The notes beneath the pieces are model-generated. The model saw only the letters and a list, made by a program, of their open reading frames with translations, ran no database searches and had not been told where the DNA came from. This document shows, piece after piece, positions 55,461-64,000 of a DNA stretch of 64,000 bases. Numbering within the stretch: the stretch's first letter is position 1; the number at the start of each line of letters is the position of its first letter. A program made the position numbers and the translations under genes. This DNA comes from Dipteris shenzhenensis (lineage: Eukaryota > Polypodiophyta > Polypodiopsida > Gleicheniales), in NCBI GenBank assembly GCA_047967505.1, contig CM106538.1. One strand, written 5' to 3'.

Positions 55461-58392
55461 ATGCCATCGTTCATGCCTATCCGTGCCTCTCGCCACAAGT
55501 TCAAACCCAGATTACCCCCCGATACTTTATTCGTTGACTTCCATCGGGCTCGAGCAGGCCACACGACAGGATCGGGCCCATCTTCCATGGCATCACTTGG
55601 CAAGCGCACCACTGATGACCTGGGTGCCGGGTCTACACCACAAAGCACTTCGAAACGACCTCGAGCAGTTGTAGATTCACCTCCCTCCGACAGGATCACT
55701 ATCATATCGGATGAGGAGCTATCCCCCTTTTCGAGTTCCTCTGATTCAGATCATGGAGGCTCTGACTATCTGCCCCCCACAGGTACAATCAAAACACCAT
55801 CCAAGGCATCCAGTGGGCACAGTGGTCACAGTAACGGTGACGGTGATTTGGCCCCACAAAGTACGGCTTGTGATCTTCCACCCCCAGCTTCATCCTCCTT
55901 GATCATTCGGGTGGTTTTCAAACCTTTCCTTGATCCCACACTCAAGCTGTCTAGCATCTTGTCACCTGATGAGATAGCCCGCATGTCTCTCGTGGAGTTT
56001 GATGATGTCACACTTCCCCCGGTGGATGTCCAAATGTGTACTGCATTCATTCAGTCTTATGACTTTGCAACAGACACATTCGGATTCTTGAATTCCCGTC
56101 ACATGTTCACTCCTAGTCTCGTATCCACATATCTCCGTCTTCCCACACTTCCCTTTTTGCCACCTCACACCGGCTCACCCACATTCCTGTCCTTCTTGTC
56201 TACCTGTAAAACTCATCGCAAGAGGACATGAGTGCAAGAAAGTTCTCGAGGGTAACAGCCGAGAGGCGCTTCTAGCGAGGTATTTGTTCACACACTTCTA
56301 CTCTGCCCCAGGTCACTTCTTCATCACCAAGGCGATCCATTCTGCCTTAGACTCCATTCTCTCGCTCACTCCCTATGATTTCGCCTCACTCTTCTACTCT
56401 GCCTTTCGTAACACAGTTCGCAAGCGTCGGGGCACATATACCTGTACTTGTGGGCCCCACCTCACCTTCTTACTTCATCAGTGGAAGGCCAACCCTCCTT
56501 CCATTGTCACAGGTCGCCTCGCTCCATCATCTCTCTCCCCTTCTATCACCCTCTTTTCCACATCGTTCACTGTCACTTCTAGTGTTCCTTCTCCCGGGAC
56601 TGCCTCTTCTCCTCTTTCGCTCAGGAGGACACCTAGGCGAGCGCCACCTCATGAAGTCTGCACCGGAGCTTCTTCAGTATATTCTGTTACCGGTGCCCCA
56701 GGGTTACCACCAGTGACATGTCTTGTATCTCCATCAGTCGTGCCCGTGCCAGGACTTGCCTCTCCATCAGTCACACTTGTCCAGGCTTCTCCAGGGATTG
56801 CACCAGGTACACCTCCTGTTGTACCCGTGACGACGACTGTTGTACCCGGGACTTCCTCGACAGGTGTATTGTTACGCAGGACTGCAGCTGTTTCGTCTTC
56901 ACCCCCTACCACTTTCACCGATGCAGTCATCACCACAGTTCAGGCGACCTCTGACCATGTTTTGGACCAGGTATTGGACCTGAATCTTAGCCTGGGACCC
57001 GAATCCCACTCCCATGGGCTTTCTCAGGAGATGTCATCCCAGGGTGTACTTCACATTTCAGCCTCCCCAGGCAGAGACAGGACTAGAGACGGGAGTGGGA
57101 GCCCCTCTCGCGGAGATGCTCCATCGGCCACTTCAGCATCAGAGGAGGTATTTGAGAGAGGGATTCTGCCCAAATCTGTGGATTGCCCACCCCTTCATGA
57201 AAATGATATGTTCACAGCTTACATAGCTGCTTCATCGGGCCCACCTCTTTCAAATATTTCCCTGGTGGAAAAACAGAATGAAGATTACAGCCAACTACTA
57301 TCTGTCCTTCACAAAAAACGCTCACCAGTATGTGGGGAAGAGGAGGATCTCACTCAAATCTTCACCATTCCCTTGCAGGACTGCCTCGCACAGAACAAGA
57401 AGATCTCCAGGGCCCCAACATGTTTTGTGCACTTGGACAAATTGGCACCTACAGGAAACCTGTCAACCGAGGAAGAGGGAGCTCTTCCTGACATGTTTGA
57501 GGAATTGGGGGACGTCATTAATTTGGCGGACAGGATGAATTACAGCGACAGGTATGCGTGGATGAAAAGGTCCCTGCATCTTGCTCAGCGTATCATGGAT
57601 GACACCTTCACGCAGCTTGGGACAGCGGTCTTCAATTCCACAGGTTATGCTCATAAGCTCCTCTCTCAACAGCAACATTTAAAGTTAGAATTCGAGAGAG
57701 CTCAGGCAGCCCAGCAGCGCGCCACTAGCGTGACACTTCGACAACAGGAGGAAAGGTGGCAGAAAGAGAAGGACTCAGCAATACATGAGTGTGACATCGC
57801 TTGGAATATTCAGAAGGCTGCCCTTGAGGATCGCCTCCATAATCACAGGCAGGAATGGGAAGCAGCAATGACATCTTTACGCAGCCAACATGCTGCAGCT
57901 CTGGCAACTTTGCACAGCCAGCATGTCACGGAGGTGACCAGATTTCACCAGGAGATTATCAAGTTAAAAGAGTCTTTGTCTTCCTCTGAGATTGCCAAAG
58001 AAAAATCAGAATCCAGAGTGGCTGACTTGGAAAAGAAGCGTTCATCCATGGAGGAAGAATTCACAGCTCTTCGGATGCAGTTGGCCACCCTCCAGACTTC
58101 CCAGTCCACCTTGCAAGAGCAAAAGGATCATTACTACCGGCGATACCACCGATATAAAGACAAGTATGAAAATCTGAGAAATGTGATGGACACGCTTGAG
58201 TGTGAGGAGGCAGCACCCCATCCACAGATACCTATGACTGAGCCAGAGCAAAGGGATGCGCAAAAAGCCACAGAGGCAAATACGAAGGCGGAAGAGGAGA
58301 AGGCAGAGGGCTGCAACTTTACCACCCTCTGTAATCTCATAGAAGAGTTGATACATGGCTGTTGGTGTTTGGGTTTTTTTTTGCACTGTTAG
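55461..58392 (+). pseudogene. Extra ORF of gypsy E (env position), coiled-coil protein
   Basis: About 975 codons with one frameshift near 56205. Residues 1-150: basic and Ser-rich, with ITIISDEELSPF. Then a globular-looking part (about 55895-56480): LKLSSILSPDEIARMSL, HMFTPSLVSTYLRLP, REALLARYLFTHFYSAPGHF and TCTCGPHLTFLLHQW. Next a Thr/Val/Pro-rich linker. The C-terminal 250 residues form a long Glu/Gln/Lys/Arg helix with coiled-coil spacing (57600-58200), ending CWCLGFFLHC. No signal peptide, convincing membrane segment or known domain was recognised. Start chosen at 55461 because D has MPSFMP at the same place; an in-frame ATG at 55341 is possible. Confidence 0.8.
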
Positions 58393-58685
58393 ATTTTGCC
58401 AAGCTGTTTGGCCCTCACTGTAAATATCAGTGTTTTACCTCAAGTTGTACTCAGTTTTTTCTGCAATTTTCCATGCTGTCCCTTGTAATACAGCAGTTTA
58501 TTTTTCACATCTCCACTTAATACAAATCTTGGATTACTCCCACGGCCAACCACATGGTCTGTACTCTTTCCTTTTCCCACTCCATCACCATATCCATGGT
58601 TTGAAAGTTCATCTTTATTTTTCATTGACGGATTCGTCCAACCCTTCTATTCACCGGGACGGTGAATGATAGTGGCGGGGGAAAC
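58393..58685 (+). other. 3' UTR and PPT of gypsy E
   Basis: No coding content is seen. Ends AGTGGCGGGGGAAAC, a purine-rich run directly before the 3' LTR. Confidence 0.7.
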
Positions 58686-59821
58686 TGTTACCTTATCACA
58701 CGACCACCTGTCGACAGGCGTTGACCACATGACGACATCTGTTGACCACATGTTGACCATGTGTCAACACAAGTTAGCCACGCGATCACACGGGTTCATC
58801 CAGGAGTACTGTCCGAGGCTGTCAACCACAGGTCGACACATGTTAACCACAGGTCGACACAGGTCAACCACAGGTCGACACATGTCAACCACAGGTCATC
58901 AAGAGCTGCGCACACGGAGAGTGAGCTTAGCACATGGAGCAGTCAGGAGTATTTATATTACACAGTGGTTCAGTGATACAGTGGTGCAGTGGTGCGGTGA
59001 ACCAGCTCACCTGCACATGGAGAATTTACACCATCGGGCTGGCGAGTGAGGGAGTCAGAAAGTCGCCGAAGCCATCAAGAGGTGCGGTGAACCAACTCAC
59101 CTGCACATGGAGAATTTATACCATCAGGTTGGCGAGTCAGGGAGTCAGGAAGTCGCCGAAGCCATCAAGAGAGCCAGCGGCGCAACGGCTATCCTCAACA
59201 GCTAAGGAGATAAGAGGATGACCAATGGCAAGAAAGAGGGGAGATTCTCAGCGAAGAAGGGACCCTCCAAGGCGGGGGATGAAGATGAAGGAGAAGGGAG
59301 AGAGAAAGGGGGGCATTCGGCATTCGGCAGGGGAGCGAAAGAGAGGAGAGTGAGGAGAGATAGAGGCTAGAGCTACGAGCTCGCCAAGGAGAGAATGTGG
59401 AGAGACTTGTGTGTACCCTTTGTCTACTATGGGGATAGACCTGTGTATTCTGGTGATTTGCGACTTGTGTATTCTTGTGACTTGCGACTTGTGACCTGGG
59501 GACACGTCCAGTGATATGTACATTGGCCAACTCGGTCACTTTCTCATCTCTCTTGTCTCTTCCCGATATGGGGATTGTTCACCAGTGTAGGATTTTCTTA
59601 TTTTGCTTGTGTTGTGGAGTTCACCGGTGATTGTCATTTAGCATAGTGCACTCGTACATCGTCGTTCACTGCAGTATAGCATACGACACTCGCACACTAC
59701 TGCACGGTGCGCTCTGCACGATCCATTGCATTAGAGCATTGCAAAACTCATGCTTCTCATGCCAGTGGCCTTTGGCCTTCGGTAACACCTCCGGAAGGAT
59801 AGGAACCCCTCCCCTCAAACA
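58686..59821 (+). repeat. 3' LTR of gypsy E, 1136 bp
   Basis: Nearly identical to 43611-44756. It has one fewer 21-bp unit, an extra 10 bp (CAGTCAGGAG, about 58938) and a 1-bp insertion, which account for the length difference. Preceded by the PPT-like GTGGCGGGGGAAAC (58672-58685). Confidence 0.96.
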
Positions 59822-61143
59822 CACTACAAGTCCGGGTCAATGATATTAAGGCCCCCTTCCCAAGTAGGGAGAATAATGGTCTCCCAGGCCACCCTCGCTG
59901 CAACATCTGCCATGCCATCAAGTCCACTCCATAAAAAATTCCTGACTGGTTTAATGAGTTGAGTGATGAAATCCCTAGACTGGCACCAGCAAGAACACAC
60001 AAACCAAGCGGTGGCCAAGAGAACTTGGTTCACTACCACAACTCTAGAGGCAAGGTCGAGTTTGGCTGAGCTCCAAAAAAGGAGCTTTTTCCTTTTACTT
60101 TCTAGTACTGGGGCAAATTGCTGTGCTGGAGAGATGCCCAATCCTACCTGGCATCCCAAATATCTGATAGGAACACCCCTCTGAATCCAAGAAAAGCCAA
60201 TGTCAACTCCCCAGTCTGGAGTGTCCTCATCACTGATCCAAAAGCCAAAGGATTTATGCCAATTAATGTGTGCCCCTGCAGCTGAGCAAAAAATATCCAA
60301 GGCTGTCCGGAAAGAATCAAGTGACTCCGAAGAGGCCTCAATAAAAATAGTAGTGTCATCAGCCAACTCATAGTCAAGAAGCTCCTACTCCTGTCCCAAG
60401 GGCAATCTCAACCCATAAAGCTCAACTTGAGATCGAAGGGAGATACTCATAGCTTCTGCCACAAAGAGAAAGAGGAAGGGGGCTAAAGGGCATCCCTGAC
60501 GAACTGATCTGGAAATCTAAAACCTGTCACCCCTTACCTCTCCAATCAAAACCTGGCTGTGGGCTGATCTGTAAAGGGAGGCCACCCCTCTAATCCATGC
60601 ATCTGAAAATCCAAACCGTAGAAGAGTGCCCTCAAGAAAACCCCAATCTACTCTGTCATAGGCTTTCTCAAAGTCCAGAAGTAGAACTGCCAGCCTTTGC
60701 CCGCTCTGCATAGCCCACTCTGTGGCTTCCCAAAAGGAAAATATATTATCAAATATGCTCCTGCCATGCACAAAGCCTGTCTGAGTATCATGGATGACGT
60801 CTGGAAGAAGGGGCTGCAACCGGATGCTGATCGCCTTGGCCAAGATTTTGTATAGAGTGCCCAAAAGAGTGATGGGTCTCCAATGGGATACAAAATTCCT
60901 GTTGCCACCTTTTGGGATAAGGTGTATGAGTCCCTCGATCAGTGAGTCAGGCATCTCACCCGAGTCCCAAATGCCTTGCAGGGCTGAAGTAATATGATCA
61001 CCTATCATATCCCAAAAGGCTGTAAAAAAAGGAGTAAGACCATTGGAACCAGGGCATTTGTCCTTATGAAGGTCGGAGAGAGCACTCTTGAACTTTGTGT
61101 TGGTAAAGCGTGCATCAAGTGAGCATATCATCTCCGGTGTGAC
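59822..61143 (-). pseudogene. LINE ORF2: reverse transcriptase part
   Basis: From MICSLDARFTNTKFK (about 61130) through HLIPKGGNRNFVSHWRPITL, LLLDFEKAYDRVDW (motif A) and SRSVRQGCPLAPFLF to YELADDTTIFIEAS (catalytic ADD), then the thumb-like GFWISDED and RYLGCQVGLGISPAQQ. Stops interrupt at about 60517 and 60390. It ends at IIDPDL next to the gypsy TSD and continues at 43605 after removal of the gypsy. Confidence 0.92.
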
Positions 61144-61152
61144 TTTGCCTTT

Positions 61153-61455
61153 TGAGCAACTTGTCTTTGAATGTTTGTTTATCATCACTTGGTCAAATTT
61201 TGAGGTTCTCTGCCTCGAGTAGTACTCCAAAAAGAATGTCATGACTTTTGTAAATCACCTCTGGTCACCATATGATGTAGGCCATGTGATATGTGTTTGG
61301 TCTATCCCATTTTTGTAAACCTTGACCCTTGGGCACCTTTGCTAGCATGAGATCCTAGACATAGATTTATCCTTGACCACCATGAGATGGCATGAGAAAC
61401 TATGAGACTAGATGTATCCTTGACATTGCAAGAGGCAAACCCTTGAGGGGGGGTA
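61153..61455 (+). other. 3' internal region of outer copia
   Basis: Non-coding sequence between the LINE TSD and the 3' LTR. Contains two copies of ATCCTTGAC(A/C)-type words and ends in the PPT GAGGGGGGG (61445-61453). No pol sequence. Confidence 0.75.
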
Positions 61456-61899
61456 TGTTAGGAGAACTATGGTCAAGGGCTTGCTCTATGGTACATGTGT
61501 GCCTGGAAATAGTTTCTCTTTGCTTTTGATTTCCTGTTGAGGCTCTTTGTTTTTTGAGACCCTCATGTAAATCTTGCTGATAATATACCTCTCATGGATT
61601 TACCCCAAAAAAAAAAAAAAAAGTGTGTGTTGTAGAGGTACATCTAGTGCTATGATGTGTCTAGTGTGTGACCTAAGTGATGATGTAAGCCAAAGGCCCC
61701 CACATGGGAGGTTCCTTTGATTTAGGCCAGTCCCACTAATGTAGGGGCTGATTGCCATTGATTTAGGGGAGGTGCCTATACCATCCTCTCTTACTATAAA
61801 ATGGAGGTCATTCCTTCGTTCTAATATATGGATTTTGCCTCACTTGTGCTCTCACTCCTTGTGCCATGATGCATCTCTTCTACCCCACACTCCTCTACA
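61456..61899 (+). repeat. 3' LTR of outer copia, with LINE tail inside
   Basis: TGTTAGGAGAACTATGG..CTCTACA. Matches 39689-40035 apart from a 111-bp LINE tail at 61511-61621, which replaces about 27 bp. Confidence 0.92.
61511..61621 (+). mobile_element. LINE family 2, 3' tail in outer 3' LTR
   Basis: CTGGAAATAGTTTCTCTTTG through ATATACCTCTCATGG and ATTTACCCC to an A run of 16. Absent from the 5' LTR. GTGTGTGTTG follows, which is LTR sequence. Confidence 0.85.
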
Positions 61900-61904
61900 G
61901 GGGC

Positions 61905-62400
61905 AACCTCATTCAATTCCCATAGGTGCCAATGTGACACCATCTACTCCCTTACATAGAAAGATGTCAAGCCCTATTTCTCTCCTCCATTGGGGGCTAA
62001 CAGGTGGAGCATTAAACCTATTTATCATGTGAACAACAAACCGTAATCCAAAGAGGAAACACCGACAGAGGCTTAGCAAGAGTGTTTGGATAGAGTGGTG
62101 TCCTGTGCCGCAAACTACTAAGGTACATGTGTAGGATGTGATTGGGCGCAGCTAGATCAACAGAAGAGAGAGGAGAAGACTCACAAGAGTGATCCCCAAG
62201 GAACTACAAGGATTCACGTGCACATTCAAAATGAGGCTTCTTCCTCGGCACAACTACATTCTCTTATCAAGGACAACCCTCAGCAGGATGCTTCTAAGGA
62301 GAGATGTGATGCCAAGGGGAGACATGGTGAGAACCCAGATGGTGAGAGGGACTCATTTCCAACTCCTAGGTGTGACAGTGAGCATGTTGATAGCTCAAAT
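61905..62400. other. Unassigned sequence
   Basis: Host side of the outer copia insertion. Small open stretches such as HIQNEASSSAQLHSLIKDNP (62218-62400) have no recognised family and no start or stop context. No repeats are visible. Confidence 0.3.
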
Positions 62401-62401
62401 G

Positions 62402-62548
62402 TGTTAGAATATGAAGCCAAGTTGAGTCAGTTTGGTGTGTTCTAGTGTGAGTTCTAGCCTAGTGTGCTATATAAGAGCTGTACTTGTCTAATGTCAAATC
62501 AATCAAGTATCAGGGTACAAGCTCCTTGGTCTACATATGAGTACTTAT
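62402..62548 (+). repeat. LTR fragment, TGTTAGAATATGAAG family
   Basis: Begins TGTTAGAATATGAAGCC and continues with a GTGCTATATAAGAGCTG TATA region and CATATGAGTACTTA. Shorter than the related LTRs, so internally deleted. Confidence 0.65.
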
Positions 62549-62673
62549 TGGAATATGAAGCCAAAGTGAGTCAAAAATGAGTGTTCTAGGTGTCTAGGGG
62601 GTGTTTTATAGTCTAGTGAATCCTAGACATGCCACGTGACATATTGGGAGTTACCCCGTATACACTATGGCTT
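62549..62673 (+). repeat. LTR fragment, TGTTGGAATATGAAG family
   Basis: TGGAATATGAAGCCAAAGTG..TACACTATGGCTTTC matches the first part of the LTR at 21758. Cut by a LINE at 62674. Confidence 0.85.
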
Positions 62674-64000
62674 TCTTTTTTTTTTTCCCCAGAAATAGAC
62701 TTCTATTAAGTTGGAGAAAAAACCCGTGAGAGTAAGCTCAAAGCGGAATACATCATGAAATCATGAGGATAAATAAAACCCCCTCAAAGTGAGTGGAAAA
62801 CAACCAAGGCTGAGCATGAAAGTGCCACCCCAACCCTGTAGGAGTCTCAGAGAAGAAAGGACAATCCTTCCATTCCCTGAAGAAAAAAGCGCTCCTAGCT
62901 GAGGCTGCACGGGAGTCTCCCTGCATACTCATCCATACGGCCATCAAAGTATGTACGGTGTCTATCCAGATTGTCTATCCAGATACTAGCCAAAGTGTGC
63001 GAGGGATGAATTTGAGTACCCTCCATAGCCTCTGTTCATTTGGCTCTCCAGATATGCCAGGATGCTATGCTTGCTAAAATCTCCCAAGAAGTATCCACAG
63101 AGGCATGTACATCTGTAAAAGGAAGGTGTGGTACCACATCCAACAAACAAGACTCAATCTGATGACGTCGAACCAAAATGGCCCGAGAGGAGTCAAGTCT
63201 CTCATAGAATACCTGAGGCCCTGTAAGAGAAAGCCAACCCCTTGAGCCCCATGTCATAAACAATGGGGAGTGGGCAAAGTGACTCAAAATCCTGGCTACA
63301 AATCATCCTCGCCTGTCTGCAATCTCATAAACAATGCTGAATAGTCTCCGAAGCAAAGAGGTAACGAGGGCAAGTAGGGTCGGCTCCGAACCTGGATCTC
63401 CAAAGGTTCACTGCAATCCCACCATGGATAGAGAGCCAAAAGAAGAGAGCGATCTTTCTATTCCTGTGGGATTTCCAGAGTCTCCTCAAGAAGCACCTCT
63501 GTAGATTCGCAGTGATATCAAATGTCTCCCAATGAGGAACTCTAGAAGGTCTCCAACCTCTACTACTGAGCTGAAATCTCCTGGCATTACTGACCATGTA
63601 ACGAAAGAAGGGGATGCTCTTCTCTCGATGCCCTGCGTCAATCCACTCCCACTCTCCAGGGTCCCACTGCAAATACCTAATGGGAACTCCCCCGTAGAGC
63701 CAAACTCTCCAAGACCCGGTGGAGAGTAGACGGGGGTCTGGGTCGAGGAACCACTCTGAATCTGATCCCTGCACCAAAAGACCTACAGCCCTGATAGGCT
63801 GAAAAGCAGACTCAAGCAAGATGTCCTCTGTGGATCTGAGCAATCTGCCACCATCCTGCACACTAAAAACTAAAGCATCCTCCTATGCATCTCGAAAGGC
63901 CAAAACCTGAAGCGGAACACTGCCTCTCGTAAAAGTACCTGCCCAAGTGGAGCAAGTGAGTGGCATATCATCTGTGTCTACCCAATCCTCTGGAAGAACT
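62674..64000 (-). mobile_element. LINE family 1 (reverse), runs off the window
   Basis: Poly-A on the reverse strand at about 62686-62674, then 3' UTR and the ORF2 C-terminus, leaving the window at 64000. Inserted in an LTR fragment. Confidence 0.9.
62753..64000 (-). pseudogene. LINE ORF2 C-terminal part with zf-RVT (partial)
   Basis: Reverse strand: the first frame has VGLLVQGSDSEWFLDPDPRL and IPFFRYMVSNARRFQLSSRG. The zf-RVT follows as FFWLSIHGGIAVNLW and ADPTCPRYLFASETIQHCL (one Cys replaced by Tyr). Then frame changes, WHIWRAK, and a tail MAVWMSMQGDSRAASARSAF. Closely similar in order to 41851-43610. Broken frames. Confidence 0.88.

Larger units (their letters stand above)
43611..59821 (+). 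mobile_element. Ty3/gypsy element E, complete, 16.2 kb
   Basis: LTRs 43611-44756 and 58686-59821, TG..CA ends, TSD CACTA at 43606-43610 and 59822-59826. Order: gag, protease, acidic spacer, RT, RNase H, integrase (ends 52381), CT-rich 3' zone with two tandem arrays, extra ORF (55461-58392), PPT, LTR. Order RT before IN defines gypsy. No chromodomain is seen, and the FLDDFSVF motif, large 3' zone and extra ORF recall Athila/Tat-type elements (inference). Inserted in the LINE described above. Confidence 0.95.
41836..61143 (-). mobile_element. LINE family 1 (reverse), 5' truncated, split by gypsy E
   Basis: Poly-A tail on the reverse strand at about 41850-41836; body 41851-43610 and 59822-61143. 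TSD GACTTTGCCTTTT is at 41827-41839 and 61140-61152 (13 bp). Total about 3.1 kb, from the endonuclease-RT linker to the tail, so it is a typical 5'-truncated insertion. It lies in the gag of the outer copia. Confidence 0.93.
39689..61899 (+). mobile_element. Gag-only copia element with nested insertions (outer shell)
   Basis: 5' LTR 39689-40035 and 3' LTR 61456-61899, with TSD GGGGC at 39684-39688 and 61900-61904. PBS TGGTATCAGAG is at 40038-40048 and PPT GAGGGGGGG at 61445-61453. Its own interior is only 40036-41839 plus 61153-61455, about 2.1 kb: leader, gag and a short 3' region, with no pol. Everything between 41840 and 61139 is later insertion. A 22 kb nest around a roughly 2.8 kb element. 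Confidence 0.93.

Overview
This is a stretch of a large, repeat-dominated plant nuclear genome. Evidence: copia elements with the initiator-Met primer-binding site (TGGTATCAGAG type), a Ty3/gypsy element of plant non-chromodomain type, plant L1-like LINEs with a zf-RVT tail, and one short spliced gene remnant with GT..AG introns. The plant group cannot be fixed from sequence alone; a fern, lycophyte, bryophyte or gymnosperm genome would all fit. Nearly every base that can be assigned is retrotransposon. No tRNA, rRNA, CRISPR or prokaryotic feature was seen.

Layout. 1-1.5 kb: LINE 3' tails. 1.6-2.7 kb: CT-rich and unassigned sequence. 2.7-5.5 kb: degraded LINE copy A. 5.5-6.0 kb: 3' end of a copia element, reverse strand. 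6.0-11.7 kb: two LINE copies (B reverse, C forward) head to head, forming a ~1.5 kb inverted repeat. 11.7-13.0 kb: PPT plus one large LTR. 13.0-25.4 kb: old reverse-strand gypsy copy 'D', with an internal RT-to-IN deletion, carrying a LINE tail and a gag-less 1.6 kb LTR element (TSD GTCTA). 25.4-31.3 kb: second-family LINE split by an intact-ended gag-only copia element (27724-30241, TSD TGGAT). 31.8-33.0 kb: three exons of an unidentified host gene. 33.3-37.4 kb: reverse-strand copia gag-pol with a damaged integrase and RT. 38.5-39.1 kb: LINE fragment.

39.7-61.9 kb is a four-level nest that can be solved to the base. A gag-only copia (39689-61899, TSD GGGGC) sits in a 16-bp palindrome. Inside its gag is a 5'-truncated LINE (13-bp TSD). 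Inside that LINE is gypsy 'E' (43611-59821, TSD CACTA, LTRs of 1146 and 1136 bp). A separate LINE tail lies in the outer 3' LTR. 61.9-64 kb holds unassigned sequence, LTR fragments and another reverse-strand LINE.

The most interesting entity is the gypsy family seen as D and E. It has four CCHC knuckles, a DGGA protease motif, an acidic repetitive spacer between protease and RT, a 49-bp minisatellite and a second CT-rich array after integrase. It also has a long extra ORF in the env position, which ends in a coiled coil and has no visible membrane segment. E has nearly identical LTRs but several broken frames, so it was probably mobilised in trans. Other leads are GTAC-rich patches in three different elements, a W-box-like repeat in the gypsy LTR, and second-family LINE tails that always abut GT tracts.
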